Shown here in pieces: positions 8,745 through 17,090 of a stretch of DNA of 64,000 nt. Position 1 is the first letter of the stretch; every line of letters begins with the position of its first letter. The notes beneath the pieces were generated by a model. The model was given only the letters and a program-made list of their open reading frames with translations, ran no database searches and was not told where the DNA came from. The stretch is from assembly GCF_003417535.1 (NCBI RefSeq), contig NZ_QVLS01000002.1, positions 1 through 64,000 on the forward strand. Direction: 5' to 3'. This DNA is from Hydrogenophaga borbori (GTDB lineage: Bacteria > Pseudomonadota > Gammaproteobacteria > Burkholderiales > Burkholderiaceae_C). A program made the position numbers and the translations under genes.

Positions 8745-9965
8745 ATGGACTCCCTCATCGCCGCTGCCGCCCGCGCGCTCGCCGCTGGTGATCCGCTGGG
8801 CGCGCTGCAGCGCGTGGCGCTGCGCGAAGACCCGCCCGCGCTGGCCCTGCGCGGCACCGCGATGGCGCAGCTGGGCGAGTACCCGCGCGCCCGCGAGCTG
8901 CTGCGCCGCGCGGGCAAGGGGTTCGGACCGCACGAGGCCCTGGCCCGCGCGCGCTGCGTGGTGGCCGAGGCCGAGGTGGCGCTGGCCCAGCGCGAGCTGG
9001 GGGGCTCGCCGCGCGCGTTGATGGCCGCCGCCAAAGCCCTGGCCGCGCGCGGCGACAGGCCCAATGCCTGGCGGGCGCAACTGATCGCCGCGCGCTGGCC
9101 GTTGCTGATGGGGCGGCTGGACGAGGCCGCCGCGCAGCTGGAGCCGCTGAATGGCCAGGCCCTGCCGCCGCCGCTGGCCGCCCTGGCCCACCTCACGGCG
9201 GCGGAACTCGCGCTGCGCTCGCTGCGCACCGGCCCGGCACGCCAGGCGCTGGCGCGCGCGACGCAGGCGGCCGAGCGCGCGGGTGTGCCCGCGCTGCGCG
9301 CCGAGGTGAACGAGGCCCGCGCGGCCCTGGACCGCCCGGCCGCGCGCCGCGTGGGCGGCGGTGGTGAGCAGGTGCTGCGCCTGCAGGACGTGGAGGCGCT
9401 GCTCGCGTCGCGCGCCCTGGTGGTGGACGCCTGCCGGCGCGGCCTCAGCGCGGGCGCGGCGTGGCAGTCGCTCGCCAGCCGCCCGGTGCTGTTCGCGCTG
9501 GCGTTCGCGCTGGCGCAGGCCTGGCCCGGCGACGTGGACCGACAAGCGCTCATCGCGCGCGCCTTTCGAACGAAGCACCCCGACGAGACCCACCGCGCGC
9601 GGCTGCGCGTGGAGATCGGCCGCCTGCGCGCCATGGCGGCGGGCGTGGCCGACATCACGGCCACGCCGCGCGGTTTTCGGCTCGTGCCCCGGGACGAGCG
9701 GCCCGTGATCGTGCTGGCGCCGCCGATCGAGGGCGAACAGGCGGCGCTGCAGGCGCTGCTGTCCGATGGCGCGGCCTGGTCCACGTCGGCCCTGGCCCTG
9801 GCGCTGGGCGCCAGCCAGCGCACGGTGCAGCGCGCCCTCGCGGAGCTCCAGGACCAGGGCCGTGTGCGCGCCATCGGGCAGGCCCGCGCGCGCCGCTGGC
9901 TGGCGCCGCCGCTGACGGGATTCACGACGATCTTGTTACTCCCCGCTTCGCTGCCGCTTGACTAG
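8745..9965 (+). CDS. TPR-like protein with C-terminal helix-turn-helix (putative regulator)
   Basis: 406 residues. Residues 1-200 are Ala/Leu/Arg-rich helical repeats resembling tetratricopeptide or solenoid repeats (for example LALRGTAMAQLGEYPRAREL). The middle, with VDRQALIARAFRTKHPDETH then RARLRVEIGRLRAM, resembles the trans-reg-C-like winged domain of BTAD-type regulators, and the end, STSALALALGASQRTVQRAL, is a helix-turn-helix. It is the first of three plus-strand genes with a beta-propeller protein and a DUF899 protein, and may regulate them. There is no clear ribosome site; TAAGCT lies eight bases before the ATG, as in leaderless transcripts. Function is inferred. Confidence 0.7.
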   Translation: MDSLIAAAARALAAGDPLGALQRVALREDPPALALRGTAMAQLGEYPRARELLRRAGKGFGPHEALARARCVVAEAEVALAQRELGGSPRALMAAAKALAARGDRPNAWRAQLIAARWPLLMGRLDEAAAQLEPLNGQALPPPLAALAHLTAAELALRSLRTGPARQALARATQAAERAGVPALRAEVNEARAALDRPAARRVGGGGEQVLRLQDVEALLASRALVVDACRRGLSAGAAWQSLASRPVLFALAFALAQAWPGDVDRQALIARAFRTKHPDETHRARLRVEIGRLRAMAAGVADITATPRGFRLVPRDERPVIVLAPPIEGEQAALQALLSDGAAWSTSALALALGASQRTVQRALAELQDQGRVRAIGQARARRWLAPPLTGFTTILLLPASLPLD

Positions 9966-10010
9966 AGTGCACCTCAAGGCGCCGCGTGTGGCGCCTTCAA
10001 GGAGCAAGCG

Positions 10011-10667
10011 ATGAAGAGCAAACCATCGATCCAGCCCGCCGAGGTCGTGCGCGAGTACGGCCCCTTCGACGGCGCTGCCCAGGTCCACGGCGTGAGCTAC
10101 GACGGCCGCCATGTGTGGGCCGCGACCGGCCCGCGCATCGTGGCCTTCGACCCCGCCAGCGGCGAGACAGTGCGCCGCATCGAGCAGCCGTGCGATGCGG
10201 GCACCGCCTTCGACGGCACGCACCTCTACCAGATCGCCGAGTCGCGCATCGACAAGATCGACCCGGCCACGGGGAAGGTGCTGTCGTCGATTCCCGCGCC
10301 GGGCCAGGGTTACGACTCGGGCCTGACCTGGGCCGAGGGCAGCCTGTGGGTGGGCCAGTACCGCGACCGCAAGATCCACCAGATCGACCCCGAGACTGGC
10401 GCGATTCGCCGCACCATCGAATCGAACCGCTTCGTCACCGGCGTCACCTGGGTCGACGGCCAGCTGTGGCACGGCACCTGGGAAGCCGACGACAGCGAAC
10501 TGCGCCGCCTCGACCCCGCCAGCGGGGAGGTGCTGCAGCGTCTGCGCCTGCCGGCCGGCGAGGGCGTGAGCGGCTTGGAGTCCGACGGCGCCGAGCTGTT
10601 CTATTGCGGTGGCGGCGCCAGCGGCAAGGTGCGCGCCGTGCGCCGGCCCAAGTCCCTTCAATCTTGA
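10011..10667 (+). CDS. Beta-propeller (Vgb/glutamine cyclotransferase-like) protein
   Basis: 218 residues with four or five repeats of the type VWAATGPRIVAFDPASGETV, LYQIAESRIDKIDPATGKVL and LWVGQYRDRKIHQIDPETGA. These are blades of a small propeller as in glutamine cyclotransferase and virginiamycin B lyase-like proteins. No signal peptide, so cytoplasmic. A ribosome site AAGGAG precedes the ATG. It sits 14 bases before the DUF899 gene, so the two are probably co-transcribed. The substrate is unknown, and the protein is short for a true lyase. Confidence 0.75.
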   Translation: MKSKPSIQPAEVVREYGPFDGAAQVHGVSYDGRHVWAATGPRIVAFDPASGETVRRIEQPCDAGTAFDGTHLYQIAESRIDKIDPATGKVLSSIPAPGQGYDSGLTWAEGSLWVGQYRDRKIHQIDPETGAIRRTIESNRFVTGVTWVDGQLWHGTWEADDSELRRLDPASGEVLQRLRLPAGEGVSGLESDGAELFYCGGGASGKVRAVRRPKSLQS

Positions 10668-10681
10668 GACAGGAGCGTCAC

Positions 10682-11434
10682 ATGAACCCGACCACCACCA
10701 CCGACCGAGAGCAATGGCTGGCGCAGCGCCTCGCGCTGCTGGCCCGCGAGAAGGAGCTGAGCCGCCTGGGCGACGAACTCGCCGAGGCGCGCCGCGCGCT
10801 GCCCTGGGTGCGCATGGACAAGCGCTACCTGTTCGACACGCCCGAAGGCCCGCGCGAACTCGCCGAGCTGTTCGACGGACACAGCCAACTGCTGGTGCAG
10901 CACTTCATGCTCGGCCCGGACTGGGAGCAGGGCTGCAAGAGCTGCTCGTACATGGCCGACCACACCGACGGCATGCTGGCGCACCTGGCCGCGCGCGACG
11001 TGAGTTTCGTGGCGATCTCGCGCGCGCCGCTGGCGAAGATCGAGCGCTTCCGCCGCCGCATGGGCTGGAACTTCCGCTGGGTTTCCTCGCATGGCAGCGA
11101 CTTCAACCGCGACTTCGGCGTGAGCTTCACACCCGCGGAGGTGGCCGCGCAATCCATGCACTACAACTTCGCGCAACAGCCCTTCGCCAACGACGAGATG
11201 CCCGGCGTGAGCGTGTTCGCGAAGAACGGCGCCGGCGAGGTCTTCCACACCTACTCGACGTACGGGCGCGGGGTGGAAGTGATGATGGGCACCTACCGGC
11301 TGTTGGACCTCACGCCGCGCGGGCGCCACGAGGGCGGCCTGGACGACACCATGGGCTGGGTGCGGCACCACGACCGCTACGAGAGCGCTCCGGCGGCCAA
11401 GGCGGGTGGATCATGCTGCGGCTCGCGCGCCTGA
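10682..11434 (+). CDS. DUF899 (thioredoxin-like) family protein
   Basis: 250 residues from ATG at 10682, preceded by GGAGCG. The order of conserved blocks is that of DUF899: LPWVRMDKRYLFDTPEGP, then LLVQHFMLGPDWEQGCKSCS, RRRMGWNFRWVSSHGSDFN, and a late VFHTYSTYGRGVE. The CKSC pair occupies the place of a thioredoxin-type redox centre. The C-terminus ends GGSCCGSRA, a Cys-rich tail. Cytoplasmic by sequence. The biochemical role of the family is not established; a peroxide or thiol-related role is a guess. Confidence 0.85.
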   Translation: MNPTTTTDREQWLAQRLALLAREKELSRLGDELAEARRALPWVRMDKRYLFDTPEGPRELAELFDGHSQLLVQHFMLGPDWEQGCKSCSYMADHTDGMLAHLAARDVSFVAISRAPLAKIERFRRRMGWNFRWVSSHGSDFNRDFGVSFTPAEVAAQSMHYNFAQQPFANDEMPGVSVFAKNGAGEVFHTYSTYGRGVEVMMGTYRLLDLTPRGRHEGGLDDTMGWVRHHDRYESAPAAKAGGSCCGSRA

Positions 11435-11520
11435 TGGTGCTGCTGGTGCTCGGGCACCTGGGGTGCGCGAGCCAGGCCCTGGTGCCCGCCTTGCTGCCGC
11501 TGTGCCTGAGCGTGGTCTGA
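11413..11520 (+). CDS. Possible small membrane peptide (35 aa)
   Basis: A 35-codon frame beginning at ATG 11413 inside the end of the DUF899 gene, reading MLRLARLMVLLVLGHLGCAS and then QALVPALLPLCLSVV. It is almost wholly hydrophobic and could be one transmembrane helix. The overlap with the upstream stop (11432-11434) would permit coupled translation. No ribosome site is clear. It may be chance coding in GC-rich DNA. Confidence 0.25.
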   Translation: MLRLARLMVLLVLGHLGCASQALVPALLPLCLSVV

Positions 11521-11620
11521 CGCCGCCTCACGGCCCAGGTCCAGGAACATCGATTGCAGGTCGAGCGCGCCCCAGGTGCCCGGCCTTCGCCGGCCAGCAG
11601 GGCGCCAAGGAGCTTGCCCC

Positions 11621-12073
11621 ATGCCACACGACAACCCGAAAGAGAAGGACCTGAAGGAGAAGGAGGACGTGCGCCTGTCCGGTCAGGCGCGCTCACCAAA
11701 GGACAAGGTACCGACCTACCAGGAGGCCTTGGACGAGGCGCTGGAGAACACCTTTCCGGCCAGCGACCCGGTGGCGGCCAGTGCGGCTGCTCAGCCACGG
11801 GAGCCGCACGCCACTTCGCGCGACGACAAGGACTGGCACCTTGAACCCGGCGCGGGCGACCCGGTGAACGCCGCGGCCTCGGACGCGCCCAAGCCTTCGG
11901 CGCGGGAGCCCCAGAGCGACGGGGCGCGGCGCCTGCGCCAGCAGTCGCGCGATGCCCTGGACAACGTGCGCGAAGGCCACGAGCGCCCGATGGACGATTC
12001 GCCGGCCCGGCCCTCGCCCGACCGCGTGGGTGCGCCCCGCAAGGGGCCGGTCAAGCGACCAGGATCGCGCTGA
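11621..12073 (+). CDS. Small, charged, probably disordered protein
   Basis: 150 residues starting MPHDNPKEKDLKEKEDVRLS, preceded by a good ribosome site AAGGAG eight bases upstream. The only ordered-looking part is YQEALDEALENTFPASDPVA, a short motif also seen in other small proteobacterial proteins of unknown role. The rest is rich in Asp, Pro, Arg, Ser and Ala and should be disordered. No signal or membrane segment. It ends four bases before the stop of the convergent Cys-rich protein gene. I do not recognise a function; a stress-related role is possible. Confidence 0.65.
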   Translation: MPHDNPKEKDLKEKEDVRLSGQARSPKDKVPTYQEALDEALENTFPASDPVAASAAAQPREPHATSRDDKDWHLEPGAGDPVNAAASDAPKPSAREPQSDGARRLRQQSRDALDNVREGHERPMDDSPARPSPDRVGAPRKGPVKRPGSR

Positions 12074-12077
12074 GGGA

Positions 12078-12311
12078 TCAGCTGCGGTCCTGCAGTTCGG
12101 TCACGCCCGACTCGCGGGCGCAATGCGCGCAGCAGAAGATGCGCTCGCCGTCCTGCACGCCGTGGCCAATGACCTTGCAGCCGCAGTGCGCGCACGCGGG
12201 CGCGCAGGCGTGGATGGCGCACTCGAAGCTGTCCACGGTCACGGTCTTGTCCTGCGTGACGATCTGGAAGGATCGGTCGTAGTTGTTGCCGCAAACCTCG
12301 CATCGGGCCAT
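12078..12311 (-). CDS. Small Cys-rich metal-binding protein
   Basis: 77 residues with ten cysteines: C4-x2-C7 near the start, then 31, 36, 40, 43, 45, 60, 61 and 64. The arrangement CEVCG, CAHCGCK and CCAHCA suggests two or more zinc sites, like zinc ribbons or a metallothionein-like fold. The ATG at 12311 has an AAGGAGG ribosome site just upstream. Cytoplasmic. It is monocistronic and divergent from the amide transporter genes across a 208-base gap in which I see no certain promoter. Metal storage or nucleic-acid binding are both possible. Confidence 0.75.
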   Translation of the reverse strand: MARCEVCGNNYDRSFQIVTQDKTVTVDSFECAIHACAPACAHCGCKVIGHGVQDGERIFCCAHCARESGVTELQDRS

Positions 12312-12519
12312 GTGATACCTCCTTGAACTGGGTGGGGGAAAGCCGCGCGGCGGCAAGCCGCGTGCCCAGCCCATCCGGGCCGGATTGCGCCGACCCGGCC
12401 GAAATTGCGCGGAAGCTGGGCCGCGCGCTCCGGTGGGGCCCACCGCGCCGCTGGCCTGACATACCTTCGCTCCCCGTTCGACCCGCCCGGGTCTTGTGGC
12501 AACGACGAGGAGACCTCCA

Positions 12520-13749
12520 ATGAACCTGAACCGCCGCGCCTTCACCGGCACCCTGGCCTCCGGCCTGCTGGCCGCTCCGCTCGCGGGCCTGTCTTCCCTG
12601 GCGCGCGCCCAGGGCAATGAGATCGTCATCGGCAGCATCCAGGACATGTCCGGCCCGCTGCAGCCCTTCGGGCGCGGCAAGAGCAACGTGCTCAAGTTCG
12701 GCGTGGCCCAGATCAACGCGGCCGGCGGCCTGCTGGGCCGCCCGCTGCGCATCGTCGAATACGACACGCAGTCGAACAACCAGCTCTACGCGCAGTTCGG
12801 CCAGCAGCTGGCGCTGCGCGACAAGGCCGTGGTGGCCTTCGGCGGCGTGACCAGCGCCGCGCGCGAGGTGGTGCGCCCCGTGCTGCGCCGCGCCAACGTG
12901 CCCTACTTCTACAACATGCCCTACGAGGGCGGCGTGTGCGACCGCAACACCGTGCTCACCGGCGTGACGCCCAGCCACGCGCTGCGCACCATCGTGCCGC
13001 ACCTGATCAAGAACCACGGCAAGAAGCTCTACGTGCTGGGCGCGGACTACAACTTCGGCCAGCTCTCGGCCAAATGGATCCGCCGGCTCGCGGCCGAGCA
13101 CGGCGGCGAGGTGGTGGGGGTGGAGCTGTTCCCCATGGACGCGGCGAACTTCAACACCACCATCGCCAAGATCCAGGCCGCGGCACCCAACGCCATCATC
13201 AACAGCTTCGTCGGTCCGGCGCACGGCAGCTTCTACGGCCAGTGGGCGGCCTCGGGCATGAAGGGCAAGGTCGCCCTGGCCTCGCAGACCTTCGGCGACG
13301 TGGGCGAGCACCTGCTCATGCCCAAGGAGATCACCAACGGCGTGATCGTCTGCACCAACTATTTCGAGGAGCTGGACATGCCCTCGAACAAGGCCTTCAT
13401 CAAGGCCTACCGCGACGCGGGCCACAAGGACTACGTGAGCAACACCACGATGAACGAGTACGTGGCGCTGCGGCTGTGGGCCGCCGCCGTGGCCAAGGCC
13501 GGCAGCCTGGAGCGCAACGCGGTGCTCAAGGCGCTGGAGTCGAACCTGTCGATCGACGCGCCGCACGGCCAGGTGGCGCTCGACCCCGCCACCCACCACT
13601 GCAGCTACGACATGTACCTGGCCGAGGTGCGCGACGGCGGTTACCGCGTGCTGGACAAGAGCCGAGCGGTCACGGCCATCGACATGGTGGGCCAGTGCGA
13701 CCTGGTGAAGAACCCGAACACCAACCAGCAGTTCGAGCCGCGCATCTGA
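12520..13749 (+). CDS. ABC transporter substrate-binding protein, urea/amide/branched-chain amino acid type
   Basis: 409 residues from ATG at 12520, after GACGAGGAG. A twin-arginine-like signal (NLNRRAFTG ... SLARAQG) points to export to the periplasm. The mature protein is a type I periplasmic binding protein of the leucine-binding family, as in AmiC, FmdD and UrtA: EIVIGSIQDMSGPLQPFG at the start and INAAGGLLGRPLRIVEYDTQ next. It shares a TGATG junction with the first permease. The whole cluster resembles UrtABCDE but ends with an amidase instead of urease, so the ligand is probably an amide; that is inference. Confidence 0.88.
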   Translation: MNLNRRAFTGTLASGLLAAPLAGLSSLARAQGNEIVIGSIQDMSGPLQPFGRGKSNVLKFGVAQINAAGGLLGRPLRIVEYDTQSNNQLYAQFGQQLALRDKAVVAFGGVTSAAREVVRPVLRRANVPYFYNMPYEGGVCDRNTVLTGVTPSHALRTIVPHLIKNHGKKLYVLGADYNFGQLSAKWIRRLAAEHGGEVVGVELFPMDAANFNTTIAKIQAAAPNAIINSFVGPAHGSFYGQWAASGMKGKVALASQTFGDVGEHLLMPKEITNGVIVCTNYFEELDMPSNKAFIKAYRDAGHKDYVSNTTMNEYVALRLWAAAVAKAGSLERNAVLKALESNLSIDAPHGQVALDPATHHCSYDMYLAEVRDGGYRVLDKSRAVTAIDMVGQCDLVKNPNTNQQFEPRI

Positions 13750-14612
13750 TGGACTACGCGGTCCTGTCCTTCCACCTCGTCTACGCCATTGCCCTGCTGG
13801 TGCTCACCAGCCTGGGCCTGGCCATCGTTTTCGGGATGATGCGGGTGGTGAACTTCGCACACGGCGAGTTCCTCATGATCGGCGGCTATACCCTGGTGCT
13901 CAGCGTGCAGGCCGGCCTCAACATCTGGCTCGCCATGTTCGTGGTCGCGCCGGCGGTGGTGGGGCTGGTGGGCTACGCGCTGGAGCGGCTGATCATCCGC
14001 CACCTCTACGGGCGCATGCTCGACACCATCCTCGCCACCTGGGGCGTGAGCCTGGCGCTCATCGGCCTGGCGACCTGGGCCTTCGGCTTCCAGCAGCGCG
14101 GCGTGGTCGCGCCGCTGGGCAGCTTCACGCTCGGCGGCTACCGCGACTCCTGGTACAGCGTGCTGATCATCGCGGTCGCCGCCGCGCTGGTGCTGGGCAC
14201 CTGGTGGGTGCTGCGCCACACGCGCACCGGCCTGCTGGCGCGCGGCACCATGCAGAACGCGCCGATGGCCGAGGCCCTGGGCATGAACACCTCGCGCGTG
14301 TACGCCTGGACCTTCGCGGCCGGCGCGGCCATCAGCGGCCTGGCGGGCGCGGTGATGGCACCGCTGACCGGCGCGGTGCCCACCATCGGCACGGCCTACG
14401 TCACGCGCGCCTTCATCACCGTCATCACCGGCGGGGCCAACGCGATCACGGGCACGGTGGTGGCGAGTTCGCTGTTCGGCACGCTGAGCGAGCTGGTCAC
14501 GCGCTGGGCCACGCCGGTGGCCGGGCACGTGGCGCTGCTGGCACTGGCCGTGGTGCTGCTGCGCCTCATGCCGTCGGGCATCACCGGCCGCTTCTTCCGG
14601 AGGTCGCTGTGA
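13749..14612 (+). CDS. ABC transporter permease, LivH/UrtB type
   Basis: 287 residues, eight or so membrane helices, inner membrane. GLAIVFGMMRVVNFAHGEFL near the N-terminus is the signature of LivH/UrtB permeases, and GLLARGTMQNAPMAEALGMN is the coupling loop facing the ATPase. The ATG overlaps the binding-protein stop by one base. It pairs with the LivM-type permease that follows to form the channel for the ligand captured by the upstream protein. Confidence 0.92.
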   Translation: MDYAVLSFHLVYAIALLVLTSLGLAIVFGMMRVVNFAHGEFLMIGGYTLVLSVQAGLNIWLAMFVVAPAVVGLVGYALERLIIRHLYGRMLDTILATWGVSLALIGLATWAFGFQQRGVVAPLGSFTLGGYRDSWYSVLIIAVAAALVLGTWWVLRHTRTGLLARGTMQNAPMAEALGMNTSRVYAWTFAAGAAISGLAGAVMAPLTGAVPTIGTAYVTRAFITVITGGANAITGTVVASSLFGTLSELVTRWATPVAGHVALLALAVVLLRLMPSGITGRFFRRSL

Positions 14613-15592
14613 GCGCACGCATTGCAGGTGTCAAGCCGCTGGCGTGGGCGCTGGCGGTGGTGGCGCTGTTCGGCGTCGCCTGGCTGGTGGACCTGGCCAC
14701 GCTGGTCACGCTCAACGTCTACGTGATCTTGTCCATCCTGGCGCTGAGCATGGCGCTGGTGTGGGGCGTGGCGGGCATCTTCAGCTTCGGCCAGTCGGTG
14801 TTCTTCGGCCTGGGCGCCTACGCCTACGCGGTGCTGGCGCTCAATGGCCAGGGCAGCGCGATCGCCCTGGGCGCCGCCTTGCTGCTGCCGGTGGCGGGCG
14901 CGGCGCTGATGGGCTACTTCCTGTTCTACGGCCGCATCAGCGACGTCTACCTGGGCGTGATCACGCTGACCGCTTCGCTGATCCTGTTCCATCTGGTCAA
15001 CACCGTGTCGGGCTCGGATTTCCGCCTCGGCGAGGTGGCGCTGGGTGGCTACAACGGCATCCCGGGCGTGCCACCGATCGCGCTGTTCGGGCAGGAGCTG
15101 GACTTCGCACAGCTCTACCTGCTGAGCGCGGCGCTGCTGGTCCTGGTCTACGCGGGCCTCGAGGGCCTGGTGCGTTCGCGTTTCGGCCAGGTCGTCGCGG
15201 CGATCCGCGAGCATGAGCTGCGCGCCGAGCTTCTGGGCTACGACGCGCGCGCCCACAAGCTCGGCGTGTTCGTGATCGGCGCGGCCATCGCCGGTTTGGC
15301 GGGCGCGCTGCACGCGGCCTGGGGCGGCTTCGTCGGACCCGATGTGTTCGGCATCAGCTTCGCGGCGCAGATCATCATCTGGGCCCAGGTGGGTGGCGTG
15401 GGCTTGCTGCTCGGCCCGGTGCTGGGCTGCGTGCTGATCCAGTGGCTGACCACCTGGCTGGGCCAGACGCGCCTGGCCGACACCAACCTGGTGCTGGGCA
15501 CGATCTTCGTGCTGTGCGTGCTGCTGCTGCCCAAGGGCCTGCTGCCCTGGCTGCGCGAGCGCATGCCCGGCCGCGACGGGGGCGCCGCATGA
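14609..15592 (+). CDS. ABC transporter permease, LivM/UrtC type
   Basis: 327 residues starting with GTG at 14609, overlapping the previous stop as GTGA. Multiple membrane helices; ALVWGVAGIFSFGQSVFFGL is the LivM/UrtC signature and IREHELRAELLGYDARAHKL is the cytoplasmic coupling loop. It is the second half of the membrane channel and is followed by the ATPase gene with an ATGA overlap. All junctions in this operon overlap, so subunits are probably made together. Confidence 0.92.
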   Translation: MSARIAGVKPLAWALAVVALFGVAWLVDLATLVTLNVYVILSILALSMALVWGVAGIFSFGQSVFFGLGAYAYAVLALNGQGSAIALGAALLLPVAGAALMGYFLFYGRISDVYLGVITLTASLILFHLVNTVSGSDFRLGEVALGGYNGIPGVPPIALFGQELDFAQLYLLSAALLVLVYAGLEGLVRSRFGQVVAAIREHELRAELLGYDARAHKLGVFVIGAAIAGLAGALHAAWGGFVGPDVFGISFAAQIIIWAQVGGVGLLLGPVLGCVLIQWLTTWLGQTRLADTNLVLGTIFVLCVLLLPKGLLPWLRERMPGRDGGAA

Positions 15593-16338
15593 GCGCCCCG
15601 GCATCCCCGCAGGACCTGGCCATCCACACCGAAGACCTGAGCGTGCGCTTCGGCGGCGTGGTGGCGGTGGACCGGGTGAACCTGTCCGTGGCGCGCGGCG
15701 AGCTGCGCTGTCTCATCGGCCCCAACGGCGCGGGCAAAAGCACGCTGTTCAAGACGCTCACGGGCCAGCAGGCGCCGAGCGCGGGCCGCGTGCGCATCCT
15801 GGGCCGCGAGGTCAATGGCTTCGAGCGCCACGAGATCGCGCGGCTAGGCGTGGGCGTGAAGACCCAGGTGTCCAGCGTGTTCGACGGCCTCACGGTGGAC
15901 GCCAGCCTGCGCGTGGCCGCCGGCCGCCACCGCGCGCGCCGCCCGGTGGGCGCGGTGGTCGACGAGGTGCTCGAACAGCTGCGCCTGGGCGCGGTGCGCC
16001 AGCGCCAGCTGGGTGCGCTCTCGCACGGCCAGCGCCAGTGGGTGGAGCTGGGCATGGTGCTCGCGACCGACCCGCTGCTGGTGCTGCTGGACGAGCCGGT
16101 GGCCGGCATGAGCGAGGAGGAGACCGCGCGCACGGCCGAGCTGATCCTGTCCATGCGCGGCGCGGGCCGCGCCATCGTGGTGGTGGAGCACGACATGCGC
16201 TTCGTGCGCCGCATTGCCGAGCGCGTGACGGTGCTGCACCGCGGCGCCGTGCTGCGCGACGGCGCCGTGGACGCGGTGCTGGCCGATCCCGTGGTGCGCG
16301 ACGTCTACCTGGGTCGAGAGGAGCATGTGCGTGCTTGA
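15589..16338 (+). CDS. ABC transporter ATP-binding protein, UrtD type
   Basis: 249 residues, cytoplasmic ATPase. Walker A is GPNGAGKST, Walker B is LLVLLDEP, and the signature loop reads LSHGQRQW instead of LSGGQ. That LSHGQ-W form with GMVLATDPLLVLLDEPVAGM next to it is typical of UrtD and not of LivG, which supports a urea/amide transporter. The end overlaps the start of the second ATPase gene by 14 bases. Confidence 0.92.
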   Translation: MSAPASPQDLAIHTEDLSVRFGGVVAVDRVNLSVARGELRCLIGPNGAGKSTLFKTLTGQQAPSAGRVRILGREVNGFERHEIARLGVGVKTQVSSVFDGLTVDASLRVAAGRHRARRPVGAVVDEVLEQLRLGAVRQRQLGALSHGQRQWVELGMVLATDPLLVLLDEPVAGMSEEETARTAELILSMRGAGRAIVVVEHDMRFVRRIAERVTVLHRGAVLRDGAVDAVLADPVVRDVYLGREEHVRA

Positions 16339-17038
16339 ACTGCAAGGCATCCGTGGCGGCTACGGCCGCATCAACGTGCTCGACGGCGTCTCGCTGTCGG
16401 TGGGCGAGGGCGAGTTCCTCGGCGTGCTGGGGCACAACGGCATGGGCAAGACCACGCTCATGCGCGCCATCGTGGGCGAGATCGCGCTGACGGCGGGCAC
16501 GCTGCGCTGGCGGGGCCAGTCGATCGCGGGCCTGCCCACGCACCGGCGCGTGGCGCTGGGCATCGGCTATGTGCCGCAGGGCCGGCGCATTTTCCCGCTG
16601 CTGTCGGTGCGCGAGAACCTGCTGTTCGCGGCCTCGGTGCACGGGCGGCGCGAGGCGGCGCGCGTGGTGGACGAGGTGCTGGCCGACTTCCCCGCGCTGC
16701 CGCGCCTGCTGGAGCGCCCCGGCGGCCTGCTGAGCGGTGGCGAGCAGCAGATCCTGGCGCTGGCGCGTTGCCTGTGCACGCGGCCCACGCTGGTGCTGCT
16801 GGACGAACCCACCGAGGGCATACAGCCCTCCATCATCGAGGACATGGTGGTGCTGCTGCGGGCACTGCGCGAGCGCCACCGCCTGTCCATCGTGCTGGTC
16901 GAGCAGAACCTCGACTTCCTGCGCGCCCTGTCCGACCGCATCGTGGTGCTGGAGAAGGGCCGCACCGTGCGCGAGGCCCGCGCCAGCGACGCCGCGGCGA
17001 TGGCGGCGCTGGTCGAGTCGGCCGAGTTCGCGGGCTGA
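16325..17038 (+). CDS. ABC transporter ATP-binding protein, UrtE/LivF type
   Basis: 237 residues. Walker A GHNGMGKTT, signature LSGGEQQ, Walker B LVLLDEPTEG followed by IQPSIIEDM. The DEPTEGIQPSII stretch is characteristic of UrtE. It forms the ATPase heterodimer with the UrtD-like protein. The amidase gene starts 52 bases after its stop, with AAGGGA as ribosome site, completing a six-gene plus-strand operon. Confidence 0.92.
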   Translation: MCVLELQGIRGGYGRINVLDGVSLSVGEGEFLGVLGHNGMGKTTLMRAIVGEIALTAGTLRWRGQSIAGLPTHRRVALGIGYVPQGRRIFPLLSVRENLLFAASVHGRREAARVVDEVLADFPALPRLLERPGGLLSGGEQQILALARCLCTRPTLVLLDEPTEGIQPSIIEDMVVLLRALRERHRLSIVLVEQNLDFLRALSDRIVVLEKGRTVREARASDAAAMAALVESAEFAG

Positions 17039-17090
17039 GGCGGCGCGACCCGCGCCCGCCGATCTCCAACAAGACTTTCAAGGGAACACC

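Noticed and set aside
11377..11634. 85-codon minus-strand frame between the DUF899 gene and the disordered protein
   Set aside because: Gln/His/Ala-rich, no ribosome site, antisense to the end of the DUF899 gene.
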